From Thuidium tamariscinum (taxonomy: Eukaryota; Streptophyta; Bryopsida; Hypnales; Thuidiaceae), in NCBI GenBank assembly GCA_947034885.2, contig OX344754.2, positions 19,610,501 through 19,674,500 on the forward strand: DNA of 64,000 nt, written 5' to 3'. A program made the translations under genes and the position numbers. Below, in pieces: positions 35,329 to 48,675 of this stretch; within the stretch, counting starts at the first letter, position 1; each line of letters starts with the position of its first letter. The notes beneath the pieces were generated by a model. That model saw only the letters and a program-made list of their open reading frames with translations. It was not told the origin of the DNA and made no database searches.

Positions 35329-36279
35329 CCCCTAAACCCATAAAGAACGTTTTTTGAGATTATAGATTTTTAGGGGAGCTCACTACAGATGGCGTTTTTA
35401 TTTTGTTTCTTTAAAATTTTGATACCATATGTGTCCGAGGAGTAGCTTTAAGGCTCAACAATTTTCATAACTTTTGACATTGTGGATAAGGAGTTATGGC
35501 ATGAGATTTCACTTTCTTTGCTTTGCGGGCAGCCTTGGCAACTGAAAGAACTTTTTCAAGAAACCTTTTTTCTGAAAAGAGAAGTGTCAAATTGATTCTT
35601 CAGGTTTATAAGGAGATGGAAAGCTTTGAATTAAGCCATTCCGATGAATGAGTCAGAAGTTATTAAGATTTAATTAGAGTTTGGGGTAGTTTGCGCCCAG
35701 TTACGGAATCTCTTCAGTACAAGAAAAGGTTGAATTTTTTCATTTAATTGAATTTTTACATATTCTGGGACAAAACAATAAACAGAAGGTGTGCATTGTT
35801 TATTACAACATTTTAGCCATTTTATTTTGAAATTCTCAATCCCATTAAGAAAACGAGCAGAATTTAGTGTTTTGTCCCATTTTTTACGTCTTTCTACTTA
35901 CTTATTTTTTCCTATATGTTGTACAATTCCAAATATTTTCAAATATTTTGAGAATGTAGCCAACTTCCATAGAAGTATGAATTCAAAGAGTAACCACTAT
36001 TTTGAGTTTTTTTTCACACAAATGTGACCTTGTGAAGTGCAGGTGCCTTGATTTTCGTAGGGACAAAGTATCATTTTTTGTCAATTCAGATGCTTATATC
36101 TTGCAATCTCCACAGTGAAAATTTCTGAAATTTTTTCCACATGTTTACAAACCACCTTACTACAAGATCCTATGGTTACATGGCTTGAAAATGTGTTTTT
36201 AAGAAAAAAATTGCTCTTGTATTAGAAATGGCGGTTTCGGAGCATTTCTTTTATGAAAACGTTGTCATGGGTTGAGGGG
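35329..36279. mobile_element. TTAA-flanked piggyBac-like element, copy E
   Basis: 951 bp, CCCCTAAA at the left and GAGGGG at the right, flanked by TTAG (35325-35328) and TTAA (36280-36283). It is more diverged than copies A and C but keeps internal blocks such as CCTATGGTTACATGGCTTGA. It lies inside the block that interrupts the CACTA element, not next to a family gene. Confidence 0.55.
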
Positions 36280-36283
36280 TTAA

Positions 36284-38790
36284 GATGTTGAAGGAAAGTT
36301 TTTACTTCATTACTGTACTAGCTATGACCTGACAGTTTCGAGAGATTAATGTACAAACAAAATAATGAAGTTCAATTATAATTAGATAATTAATTATTTT
36401 AGAAAAAATAAATTTGCAATAATACTCGTTCACTCAAAAAAACGTACAATGTTAAAAACTATATGTCTTCAATATTTTACAATCGTATAAGAGTTCCATG
36501 TTGAAGTATCTTTAACGTAGACATGTCCCAAAATATTCAAGCAACAAACAATTGTTCATCTTTTCTAATAAAATTTTATGTTCCTAGAAGTTTTTTCACC
36601 ATAAAAAATAATATTCCATACTACATGAAGAATATAAATATCTTATTTTGAAATGATGTCCAAATTTTCAATTAAAGATGGTAGTCTTTGTAGACAACCA
36701 TGGAGAAGGCAAAATACATTTTTATATCCATTAGGACAAAGTATATGTGTATGAAGAAGATTTCTAACCTTGATGTTGCTTAGTTCCGCATAGATGTTTT
36801 TAAATTTTTTTTAATTATTAAAGAAAATGGAAAAACACATGCATTCAGTTATAAGCATGGAAGTGATTTTATGTAGGGATCGTTTATACTTATGGCTACA
36901 TTAAAGGCAAACCATAAGTTCTCGAGTTCGAACCAATAGGATCACCCAAATTCTCCAAATGCAACCGAATCCTTTTGTATTTGTGGTTTGCTGAAAAACG
37001 AACTCATCCTAAGTGTCGCCTTAGGTGGCATTGTTTGAGCGCCAAACCATTTGTCCCGAAAAGAGTAATCAAGGCTTGTTGGGTTTCTGTAACTCCCATG
37101 TAGGGGTAGTTTGAACCAAAGTCGGCTTCTCCATTGGATTGCACTAATCCATTCATTTTGTTTTTATTATTTCTTAAAACTATAATGAGCTCGTCCATCA
37201 TTTTTCGGGCTCTTCATTCATTTTGGGCCGCTTTGTAATGTAGCAAAGATGTACTTTCCTTGTCTTTGCTGTGACAACAAAAGATCAAGTGGTTAGTTTC
37301 TTTTATGTTAAGGGTAGTGGGATATAGAGTGTTCAAATAAAAATTTGAACTTAGTCCCTCAAAAACTAGGAGCATTTTCCTAACACTGGCTTGGTCTCAG
37401 TCTTTTCTGCTCGCTTTGCTCCTTCTGTGCTCGCAGTCTGTGATTGCATATCCCATTCTCGCCAGTTGTTTTTATTTGCTTGCTTCGCTAGTTGTTATTT
37501 GAAAAGTAAAAAGTAGGATTTGCTTCAGCCTTTAAAAATTTCAAAAGAAGTACTCTCCGCTGAGGCCTTGTGTCTCGGGTTCGATGTACTTTTTTCCTTT
37601 TCAATGGAAATTGGTCCATTTGTTTCAAAAAAAAAAATTCAATAAATTTAATTCAAGTAATCATTCAAATAATTTTATTTTGAATAATAATTTCAATTCA
37701 CAAAACAATTTTAATATAAATAATAATTGAAATAAATTCAGTTATAAGAATGAAAAGATAATAATATTTTTTCATAACCCTGAAAATTAAATGAAATAGA
37801 AATGGTTTAATTGAAATGAAATAATTATGTTTAGAAATTTGAATTAATGTCATTGTTATTGTGTGAACCCTGTAAGGTACCATGAAGAAAATTCATATTA
37901 GTCACATTCATTGTTTGAATGTGAAAGGAATATCTTTTAGGCTACAAAACAAGACTATTAAATCCTGTATTATATTTCAATATTCCAAAAGTGTGAAAGT
38001 AAAATATGGTATTATGTTTTTTAAAGCTAGAATTGAAAATGTTATTGAGTTTTGAAGAAATTTAACTATTTTAGGTAATTTTCAAGAAATTGTAGAAACA
38101 TAACAATTAAACACCATACTCACATCATAATATGTTTTGTTGGAAATCAATTATGTAAATTAGTAGCACATGAAATCCTGCATTTCACTTTTGAACATGG
38201 AAAAGGTCTTCCTATAGGCATTTCAATACTACATTGTATGAAATTTCTATGAGTTATTTTCCGTAGTAGGACATCTTATACATCTTTAAGTAAGCTTATT
38301 AGAGTTGTAGCACCTCCAACGAATTTGCAATGTAGAAAGTTACTGAAGAAACTTTATATTTATTTTTGAAGTGAAATAAATAGTAAGAAATCAAAGAAAA
38401 ACAAATTTGAATTCATTATTATACAATAAAGATTATAGAAATCGAGAAGAGAAACCTACATATTTCAAAGTGTTTTAAATTTTTAAATTTATTATATTGA
38501 GCATTGAAAAAATGAAGGAGCACATGAATTACATATTGGGCATTAGAGTATGTCCCCAGGAATTTATATTAATTTTGGCTCAATGTGAAAATATGGGCCG
38601 GATTTAAGGCCTTATTCAAGGCCAATCCGGCCGCCATTCCATAAAGCCCCAGCCCCAATATAAACCTGCCCTTAGACATTAACAAACACAAATTCCTGAG
38701 ATTAGTATTGAATGTTTTAATCCCAATATCAGGTATTTGCACCTTTCTGAAATTTTATAATTTACGTGCATCAGTCGGTGGCACCCATAT
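36284..38790. other. Gene-free AT-rich interval
   Basis: No supported ORF. A T/C-rich stretch with GCTCGCTTTGCTCC lies near 37400-37490, and runs of AATAAATTTAATTC near 37630-37740. A GC-richer patch near 38590-38660 (GGCCGGATTTAAGGCC) stands just before the change of composition at about 38790. Confidence 0.45.
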
Positions 38791-41700
38791 CGGAATGGTG
38801 GAATATTATTTGAACACTTACAGTATTATTGAAGTTATGCCTTGAGCTCCGCAAAGTGTAGTAGAGCTGCATACTTTTGATGTTAGTTCTGTGACGATTA
38901 TGAGTTGAATTTTACCCCAAAAAAAAGCAGGCAAGGGTCGGACATAAGAAGAGACAAGAGCATAAGCGGAGACAATGAAAAAAGTCAACTGTTTGCAAGC
39001 TCTTACAATGAAGTCCACGACGAGTGTGTTACAAAAGTTTAAATACTCAATTACTGAAAATGAAGCAGAGAAGCAGACGCCGATGGAACTTGGTTGGCAG
39101 ATGCATTGCGGGGGAGTATTTGTTTTCCGATGATTGTGTAGTTGAAAGTGTTGTGTGGACGAATAACTTTATGACGGAGTATTTTTTATTTTTGATGCCG
39201 GTTATCGATGGGAGGCTTTTCATTTTCACTGTCCATTATCGTCGTAGTTCTTCTAAAAAAGGAGAACCTGGTGTTCTCTTCTTGTTTTAGTTGCATGTGG
39301 TTATCGGCAGAGGAAGCTAGGGTTTGGGACATTTGAAGATATTCGTTTGAAGTCTTACAAACTGAGGTGTGGGGGAATAGGGTTAGGTGTCTTTCCTTTC
39401 ACTGGTTTTATTCCTTTGAAGTGGAGTGAAATATTTGAATAATTTTCATAGTCATGAAAGATTTCTGAAGAAAATGCAATAGTGTGGTCGTTCCATTAGG
39501 ATTAGGTGTAAGTGTTGTTTTCCGATGTACCCTCGGTCAGTGGGCATTGTGCAGTCCCCGGTGCGTGACTTCTTCGTGCATCTTAACTGAAACGTAGTTT
39601 TCAGTGGAACGCATTGAATTTCGAACTGTGTGGTCGTTTGTTGACACTAATTAGTGGAGATGCTGCGAATGTCAGTTGTTAAATTTTTTTCGGAAAATGC
39701 ATTCTTGTATACAAGAAGTGTAGGGCATTGTATTCCATTCCTGTTGGAAAATGTTGTTGAATTTTTGAGGCGGACTTAGTAATTTTCCGTTCGTATTTCC
39801 TAACTTGTAATAGGATTTGCAGCGGTCGAGCTTCGTTTTCTATCGAGAGAATGGGAACTGGATATGGGCACGACATAATGAAAATCCTGACGCACGAAGT
39901 ACTTACTGTTTTGGATAGGGAAGGTTTCAGGTGGGTTTTTTTTATCATTTGTCCAGACTGATGTCATTTGTTCAAAAAGATAGTGAATGTCCGAATAGGT
40001 CATTCCGGAGGTTCTTCGAAACAGTGAAGGTGGAACGAGGTGGAGATTGACTTCTTAACTTTGTGGATCAGGTCCCGCGATTTTTGGAAGGGCTACAAGT
40101 TGTACTGCTATGCTCGTTATTCTCACTGCGTGAAGTCGAGGGTTCGTTTCATGGCAAGCAAAATAGGTGAGCGTTAACCCTGACTTCTTTGTTTCAGAAT
40201 CCAATGTGAATTATGTAGAAGTGAAACTGTAGTCGTGGAAACACATTTTCCAATGTGAAGTGCTCTTCGGCACAAAATTCTGTTTATAAATATTCTTCTT
40301 AACATGAATATGATTTGTGGAGGTCATTATCATAGCTGAAAAACTTTGCGGCAGAGTCTACCCTTTTCTCACTAATTTTTATGGTAGGTCGAGTGTTATG
40401 TCAAGTACATAATGTGAAAAATGTTCAGTGGGGTTTAGTTTCTAATGAAAGTGTTCGAGACATGTGGGCCATGATGGAGGAATACGCGGAGTTGTGCCAT
40501 GGTCAGAATTGGAGAAATATAAGGTGATGTCACGGTGTCCGCGGAACTCATGTACACCACTAATTGCACTGGAATATTTTTTTTTCCTGATGCAGCGTGT
40601 CATTCTCAGAATATTTTTGGTAGTAGCATTCATAGAAGAGGTACGTCCTAAAGTTATCTATCGGCGACAAAATTGTTTTGATGGTAGTAATGTTATGAAA
40701 TCACTGTAAATGAGAGCCACAGGTGTGCGTCCATGTTTCATCGATTTCGTAGATGCATTGAGCGCATCGCAGAATCCCGATATGTCTGAATATGTCACTG
40801 TAGGCGTCTTATGAACAAATGAAGGGTATGAGCGTCAATTCAGGTTTCATTATATCATTAGAATCTGAAGTTAAATAGAGTCATTTCAATTCGGCACATA
40901 TTTCTCGTCTTTTTTTAATTTTATTTTCATGAAGTCAGATGTCGTTAATGTATTTTGTGAAAATTGTCTTCAAAAACATCACATGGACATTAGCACCTGA
41001 GTCCAATGTTGTAGTTCATTCTTCCTCGTAATGGCTGAGTTTCTATGAAAATTGAAGATCTCTCATGGAAGAATTTGACGATGTGAAGAGACTGTCAATG
41101 TCTGAAAAAGGGTGTTTATTGCTACAACTTGTTGAAGTCAGTTCGTTTTTACTAGTACCATATTATATTAATGAGACTTGTTCTAAGACATCAGTTTCAA
41201 TGAAACGATGAAGTCATGTCCTTCACAGTGTACAGAAAACAGCATTGCTTATTTCAATCTACAGAATTCTTGATTAGTATCTTCCAATGACGGTGGTTGT
41301 ATAGTAACTTGACTTCACTTCCATACTTAGTACGTGCTAACAGGAGATTGCATTAGTGAAGTAGTGAAATGACTTACAATTGCACGCTAGTAATTGAAAG
41401 TGAACTGTCTGCTTTTCCAGGATGACGGCAGTGGGACAGAAGAAATTCCCAAACATACATAGCGCATTAAAATTGCTGACACCAATGTCTTTGAAGAAAT
41501 AAGAAGCAAATTGAATTTCGTGAGCTCGAACTTGGACAAGCTCGTGGGAACTTCGGGGACATTGCGTGATGTAGCCCGTAAACGGAAAAGTCAGTGCCTT
41601 ACTACACATGAATCAAGTTGCAAAGAGAAAATTAAAAAAGGGGGGACGTGTTTAGCATTGTAAGCCAATAATTTCAAAGAATCTTTCCAGTAGAACGTCG

Positions 41701-42320
41701 AGAGATTTTGCCATACGGAATGGCAGAAGTTGGTCTTACAGAGTTCCGTTTGTGGGGCATGACGTGAGGTACCTAGGAAGAGGTTTCGGGCCCTTCTTCT
41801 AACATGGTAATGTGGGACGACACACCAAAGCAAATGTTTAATGTACAGTGGAATAGAAGATGTCGTAGTTGCAGGTTTATTAGTAGTTTATGTTATAATT
41901 GTAATGTGCTTTAGTTCTTCTCATTTCGAGTCAATTAATAGTAGAGAATTTATTAATCAGTAGTCATGTACTTTTGTTTTTGAAAGTACTTTGGCTAACA
42001 AGGTACTGAAATAAAGAAGGGGGATTGTGTTAATGAACATGATCACGGATTGAAATGAAGGAGGAAGCGTTAGTCCATCAAGATGGCTGTGATTGTTGTA
42101 GTTTATGAAAGGTATAAGAGGCATAGTCCTTACTGTAGCAATCACTATTACATGGAATCTGCAGACATCGGACGGGATTTAGAGTAATGCACAGGAGTTT
42201 ATATTTGAAGTCATGCAGCAACCGTGTAGTGCATTTGGTTGCATTACGTAGGGAACATTTATTTCTGACAGTCCAAGTGGAGCGTAATCGTAACCTAAAT
42301 CCAGGCAACACACTCAGGGT
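38790..42320. other. Right flank of the CACTA element, G-rich over C
   Basis: About 3.5 kb with no convincing gene. Composition (GAAG, AGTG, TTGTGG) mirrors the reverse complement of 21.4-26.4 kb, as expected if both are flanks of one element about 21 kb long including the inserted block. It ends where array A6 begins. Confidence 0.35.
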
Positions 42321-42329
42321 TGACGAATC

Positions 42330-42555
42330 GCTACGTCCAGGGCAAAATTACGTCCAAAATCCGGACGTCCGGACGTAGTGGACGTAGTGGACGCTGTCCT
42401 CGGCGACCGGCGGACGGAGCAGCGGACGGAACTGCGGACGGCCAGACGGGCGGTCGGCCTGCGGACGGGCGGACGGGACGGCGGATGGTGGACCCAACTG
42501 CGGACGGGCGGACGGAACTGCGGACGGGAGGACGAATGAGCGGGCGGTCGATTGC
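42330..42555. repeat. GGACGG array A6 (no promoter seen)
   Basis: Dense CGGACG repeats: GGACGTAGTGGACGTAGTGG, then GCGGACGGAGCAGCGGACGG and GCGGACGGGCGGACGG. No TATA or leader follows toward hAT2, whose 3' end faces it. Confidence 0.85.
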
Positions 42556-42559
42556 ATTT

Positions 42560-43611
42560 CTGGATTTAGGGTTTTCAAATAACATGTAAAGTAGATGGCT
42601 TGAAAAGCGACCCTTTAAGGGCTCTTTGGTTTTTTTGATGGGTTGAAGATGCCCAAAAATATTTCCCCTTATTTTTCGTTTAAAGAACCATTGATGCGAA
42701 ATCTAAACCAAATGGTTTCATATTTTTCCAAGCATTTATAAATTACTTATGTTTTCAAAGAATTCTAGCATAGGTATGTATTTGTGATTCTAGGTCTTGC
42801 AAGTTGCAAAACCCACACATGCGCAGTCTGGAAAAAACCATGGCTTGACCAAAAACAAGCAATGAAGCGATGAAAAAGTAATACTTCAGGTTCCTAAATG
42901 TGACCTTTACTAAAATTAAGCCCTAAAACCAACATTGTCTTCATATACTTTTAAGTCCAATTGAAAGTGCTATAACTTTTGTATCCAATTTCCAAATTCA
43001 ACAAAACTTGTTGGAAAATTTGCACACTCTCTTCTAGTTTGTGTGATAAAATTTTTAGAATAATCTCAATTATACACTTATACTGATTTCTTGGGAGTCA
43101 ATCAAAGTTCACAAATTCAATTTGAATTCACCAAACTGCATTGAGATGGCTTCAACTTCAGGGGCCTGTATCTTTTTCATCAAATGTTAGTTTTCAAAAA
43201 AATGTGTTGGGTTATGTTTTCCTTGAAGCCTAATTATTGTCGTAAAATTTTATGGATTTATTTATTTTTGAAACAAATGGAATTCCATTCCAAAGGTCGA
43301 TTTTTGAGCTTTTTATAGGGATGCTTCTAAATAGACTGTCGCAATTCGAGCCACCTACCTTATCATGTTTCGTCCATGTGACCATATCCACGAACCAAAC
43401 ATGGTCACAATTTAATTTTTGTTCATTATTTTTGAATACAATGAAACCAAAAAATCAAAAATCAATAAATCATAGTGACGTTTCCAACATGCGCATGAAA
43501 ACTTATATTACTTTCAAAGGTTCAAACAAACCATTTCCATTACAACTTACAAGCTCCATATTACCATGTACCATGAATATCTAAACACCTAAGTCTACAT
43601 TCCTTTAATTT
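42560..43611. other. Gene-free 3' flank of hAT2
   Basis: AT-rich, no ORF supported. Phrases such as GTGCTATAACTTTTG recall the TTAA elements, but TTAACCCC/GGGGTTAA ends are missing, so no element is called. Confidence 0.45.
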
Positions 43612-46600
43612 CTAAGGCTTGTAATCAACGTCTCCTCTCACCTCAGCTCCACTACTATGACCTCTTGAATCCCATTCCGAGTCTTCTTCATCACTTGTGC
43701 TTTCCATACTATCGGATGAAGACTGTAGAGCTCGCTCTTTTCTTCCGGATACTTGCTTTGATGCAAGCGATCTCTTGCGTCTACCCTTCTTTTGCTCTTT
43801 CACCATGTCTCTAACTCCTAATGTAGACTTCCCAATCCCTTTTTCGAGACCATTAACCGGTTTCACTTTGCTTTGTGAAAAAGGTTCACATACATCAAGG
43901 GGGGTTCGACCTAGACTTTGCCGCTTCGATGGTGATCTTGCAAAGGCCTCCAGTATTCTTTTATTTTTAGCTTTCTTGGACTCTTTCATTGCTGGTTGTC
44001 TTGCTTTTGATCCGCTTGGAATGATGATCTCATTTGCGCCCAAAGAAAGTGATCGATCCGATGACTTTAGCGAACGTGGACCAAACATAGACTCCAACGT
44101 TTCATCTTCTTCTGGATCCTTATCTTGGTAGCGTAAACTACCGAGACCACCTAAACTTGCATTGCCGCTTTTGAATAGTATGCGTGGAGGACCGCTACGT
44201 GGGGGTTTAGTTGGATCTCGTGCGAGGGGCTTCTTGCCTTTGCCATTCTCAAATGACATGGGGCTCCCAGACTCCATCATACCTACATCTACATGTGTTG
44301 GTACTCCCCTTGCTTTACCTTTCTCGGTACTCGCAAGACAGCTTTTCTTACACGCCAATACTTCAACGAATGCAACACTTGTATCACCTACATTTTTGTC
44401 CACCTTCACTCCACTGTCTCCCAAGTCATTCTGTTTGCCAAGTTCTTCTGCTTCGGCCCTACTGGCGATGGACATTTAGAAATTGGAATCAATTCATCCG
44501 GGGTTGAAGTCCCACCGATGTTCATCGTTGCCCCATTTCTCTCTTCCATTGCCACATTAGTATCCCGGCTATGTGCTCGAACATTTTCACTACTCAATAC
44601 TGTAGTTCCATCCATAAATTTAGCTTTTGATGGGACACCCTCATCATAGTCGTAATTCTCCTCGTCCGCTTCAAAATTGAAGACATCCAATGGATTGTCT
44701 TCAAAGTCTTCATCATTATGATGAGGGTCTTGGGATGGTTCACCAACCAAATTAGTCACATTGTATTCCGCATCATATTCATCATCAAATAGGGGATCTC
44801 TCTCTTCACCATCGCCATGATCTTCACCACCCTCATCCTCTGATATGGACTCTTCCATATCCACATTCTCGAATTGCTCTTCGTACCACTTCTTCTCATC
44901 ATTTTCTTGAGATGCGGAAAGGACTTTAGTATTGGTATACACATACACCAAATCTTGTGCTCTCTGTGGTGTCAACTTATTTCGAGATTTGTTGTGAACA
45001 AATGAATAGCTACTCTAATTTCGTTCACATGAAGAGGAAGATACCGGTTGGGCCAAAATACGCTTGGCAATTGGAGCAATGAACTTCCCGCACGCGCCTT
45101 CAAAATCCCACCAAGCATGCGCCGACAATTGTTGTTCGTCGGGGTTCAACATTTTGTGGAAAGGGGGGTCCCTATGTCGAAAGGCTACAAATTCCTTCAC
45201 AACAGCGGCATACTCTTCTGTGGTACATACTTTCATTAAAACACGCTTGCATGCATCCATTGCATCTTGATCATCAGCAAGCTCTTTGTCGTGAAGAAGA
45301 TAGGGATTCAACAAAGCCCCTGCATAATGTAGATCTGTCTCTACCATCGCTCGCCGTTCGTGAAAGGCTTCTTGTAGTTGGATGGCTAAATCCAAGGACA
45401 AACTATAAGGTGCTTCGTCCAACGACAAAACGTGCTTATGTATTTTCTTCATGATATGTAGCACCTTCCCCATACATGGCCTTTTTGCATCCAAATCGTG
45501 TAGACCATGTACCACCGGAGCCGATAAATCCTTGAAATTTTGACAACGCCGCCAAAAATGCTCGTTCAAAATGATGTCCTTCACCCTTTGGCATACACTG
45601 CGAGCATTAGTATTCCGCCCTAATGTTTTCACGTACTGTTCCCACTGTGGGTCCGTCACCGTTTGCTGTAACTTCCCCTTCACCTTCAACATACGGTCCA
45701 CCATGTTGTAATTCGAAGCAAACCAAGTTTCCACCGCCATCAACAACATGCAGTCCGGCGAGTACCTTCGAAATATTGCAAGAGGCATGTGCCTCTTTTT
45801 GAAGAATTTCACTACGTTACGGGCATTGCCCACGACCTCCTCAATCCACCGTTCGTTGCCCCAATCTTTCAATAATAAATTTAGGGCATGGACCACGCAA
45901 CTCTGGTAAAATATATGAGGGTACTTCGGAGATATCAAGTTGTATGCGGCTTCATTCACAGGCGCATTATCTGCGCTTATTTGTACTATTTTGGAAGGAC
46001 CCACTTCTTTTATGAATTTTTCCAAAATGGAGGCCAAATAGGCAGAATTCTTCTCTTTTCCTGTTGTATCCTTCGATCCTAGGAATTGCTCGCCCGCAGA
46101 AGACACGAGCATTGCATTTACCAATGGGCGATTTGCCGCCGAAGTCCACCCACCAATAGACAATGTTGCTCCAAACTTCCTGATGCTGTCTTCTGTTCGC
46201 TTGTTGATATTCACTTTAATGTCTGCCTTCGCTTGATCAAGCAACTTATGTCGTAATTCATGGTATGACGGTGGGGTATAGGGTTTGTGAAACTTAGCCG
46301 TTTTCTTCACCGCTTCTTTAAATGCTGCATTCTGTGCCACCGAAAATGGTATGTTCGCAGCATAAAAAAAATTAGCCCACACTGCATGCAATTTCCGCCT
46401 ATTCGCTTCTTCAAAGCCATCTCCTATCCGCCTCTGCACCAAAGGCCTACTAGTTGATCCTACCCCTGTGTCTCCTTCATCAGATGCTTGAGTACTTGCA
46501 AGTGCTCCAGAAGACACGTGGACAATTTCTTTTGGTATTGTACAAGAATCTTCTAGTGTAAGACATGTTGACGGTGTCAAGGGTCTCTCATTTGCTGCAT

Positions 46601-46877
46601 CATTTACAACCGTGGCCTCCACTGTCCCGTTTCCACCCAAATTCTCGTTTTCACCTCTTCGTGGGATTACCCCCTTGCACTGACGAAATAGCTTCTGAAC
46701 TTGGGATGTGAGTCGTGGACATAGACTGATTCCTCGATCACGAGACCCCGATGCACCTTCATAACCAAGATGGCTAAACATACGGCATGTTTTTTTGGCA
46801 AACACTAGGTTGCAGGCTTTGCATTGTACTTTCCCAGCTGAAGGGGCGCCATACCAAGAAGACCAATCCTTGCTCAT
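43612..46877 (-). pseudogene. hAT-derived DUF659-type protein hAT2, broken
   Basis: ATG at 46877; 620 codons to a TAG at 45015-45017, then the same frame continues to 44406, and a second frame from 44475 to 43612 carries on a basic, Ser-rich tail, implying a frameshift or an unrecognised intron. Order: BED-type finger (C19, C22, H36); DUF659 core with QISADNAPVN and SCVVHALNLLLKDWG; dimerisation domain ending SSSCERN-stop. hAT1 reads CERNWS at the same place, so TAG replaces the conserved Trp codon TGG. At the first catalytic site hAT2 has SIGGW where hAT1 has CFDGW, so Asp is lost and cleavage activity is unlikely. It shares a promoter plan with hAT1 but is much diverged from it in protein sequence, so this is an old paralogue. 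Confidence 0.7.
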
Positions 46878-47132
46878 AATGATGAATTTTTAGTGCATCT
46901 TTGGAACTTCAAATACCAAGTGTAACCACAAAATGGGTGAAGATCTCCACAGGAATAAAAATCGTCAATAAAGTAACCGATACAGTTAAAATGAAGCCTT
47001 GGAAACCAAAGCCCCCCTGACCACTGAACTTTGCATTACCAAGCAAGGGACACAACCGAAATTGCAGCGCCTAGCCCTTGGAAATCTTAGCGTTCAGCTT
47101 TACAGGAGTGCTTGCAAATGACAATTTCTGGA

Positions 47133-47144
47133 GACTTATACTCC
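47133..47144 (-). promoter_or_regulatory. TATA box of hAT2
   Basis: GGAGTATAAGTC on the minus strand, 256 bp before the ATG, about 20 bp from the gene-side edge of array A7. Confidence 0.65.
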
Positions 47145-47164
47145 TCAGTTCTAAGGTTGCTCTT

Positions 47165-47415
47165 CGTGACCGTTGCAACGGACGGGAGACAATCCCGATT
47201 GACAGTGCGGACCGAACTGCGGACGGCCCGACAGGGTACTCCGATCGGCAGACGGCGAGAGGCGGACGGGTAGCGGTCGCGGACGGACCCCCAGTCGGAC
47301 GCCAGCAAGGGCGGACGGGTCTGGCGGACGGCCCCCGATCGGACGGCCTTCCGTAGCGGAAGAATCGCGCGGACAACGGCGACTGGCGGACGGCCTAGAT
47401 CGGACGGCCACGACG
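47165..47415. repeat. GGACGG array A7, upstream of hAT2
   Basis: CpG-rich repeats CGGACGGCC, GCGGACGGGT, GATCGGACGGCC. GGACGG is antisense to hAT2. Closest in wording to array A9 of K2, which also uses GATCGGACGGCC. Confidence 0.85.
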
Positions 47416-47734
47416 AGGCGGACTCACCCACAATTCCAGATTAGTAATTTCTACCATTTCAATGGACATGTATCCTTTTTTTTACACTGACAAATTCAAA
47501 CACCTCCACTTCACGATGTCACATTTGTATGAAAAAATGTTGAAAATGTTGGTTACTCTTTACATTTATTTCGCACTGGAAGTTACTTATGTGATTGAAG
47601 AACTTCAAATCATTTGGAATTGTACAAATAATAGGAAAAAAATAATAAATAGAAAGAAGTATGAAGTGCTTCAAAATAATGAAATGTGAACAATTCATTT
47701 TCGCAAGTGAAAATTACCGGTTTCAGTACTTTAA

Positions 47735-48671
47735 CCCCCAAAGGACCAAGAGTCCACTTGGGGGACTTCAAGAATTTGGGCAGGTACTTGTCACTTCAAT
47801 TTTGAATGAATTTGCTTGAAATTTTCACATAACTCAGATAGAAAACTTCATTAGCTTTGTGGGAATATTATTCTTTTCCAATTGGTGACCATGAGCCATT
47901 GAGACAAAGTTATGCCATCTTTAATATCATTTTCATGTCGCCAGGAAGAAAAAAAATCATAAAAAACTTTAGAATTAAATTTTTTTTTTTTCTTTTATTG
48001 ATTTTTTTTTTTTTTTTTCATTGATTTTATTTTTGTCTACAAGTGAAGCTTTGATTCATTCCATTTGGATTAGTGATGTGAAAGTCATGAACAATCTTGT
48101 TTTTCGGACAATGTAAGCATGTTTTTGGAAAAAAAAAATTTAGGATTAATTTGTGAATGCCATTTCCACAATTTTCAATAAAAAGTTGTTGGACAAGGTT
48201 GGTTTTGCTTGCTAAAACAATTTCACCATTGGGATTATAGTGTTTCAATTCAATGTATGAGATATTTGCAATTCACTTTCTCTTTCAATCTTGAACCTAC
48301 ATCTACTTCACAATTTTCTAAAGAATAATTATAAAAAAAACTTCATTTTCTGAATTTCTTTTCCTAAGCTGTTACCCCAATTTCTCAATAGAAGAAAGTT
48401 TAAATTCAAAGTCTGTAGACTGTAGTGCAAAAAAATTACAGAAATGGAGGACAAAGTCATTTGAAGTTGCAAACTCAAGTTTAAAAAAACATTGTTTTCC
48501 AACTTTGAATGCTCATATCTTCCTATCTATACGGTCAAACTTCATGAAATTTCTACTACATTGGACACATCTTGTGTGAAAATCTGAAAGACAAACCCTA
48601 AAAAAAACCCATTCATAATGAGCTGCTCGATATTGCTATGTTCCAAAAAACCCAGTTTGGTCTTTCAGGGC
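47735..48671 (-). mobile_element. TTAA-flanked piggyBac-like element, copy B
   Basis: 937 bp in reverse orientation to copy A: left end CCCCCAAAGGACCAAGAGTCC equals the reverse complement of the right end of copy A; the right end is decayed (GGTCTTTCAGGGC) and flanked by TTAC. TTAA is intact on the left (47731-47734). Its head end faces the RING2 3' end, 568 bp away. Confidence 0.65.
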
Positions 48672-48675
48672 TTAC

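Noticed and set aside
37004-37201. 65-codon minus-strand ORF
   Set aside because: Isolated, no family match, no promoter signs.
36915-37600. SINE or tRNA-like B boxes (GAGTTCGAACC near 36923, GGGTTCGAT near 37578)
   Set aside because: No matching A box at the right distance and no cloverleaf; no target duplications seen.
42590-43250. A sixth TTAA element 3' of hAT2
   Set aside because: Some wording is similar but the CCCC/GGGG ends and TTAA are missing.
47071-47431. ORFs in arrays A6, A7 and A8 (also 42320-42589 and 52709-53096)
   Set aside because: Same cause: GC-rich tandem repeats open in all frames.
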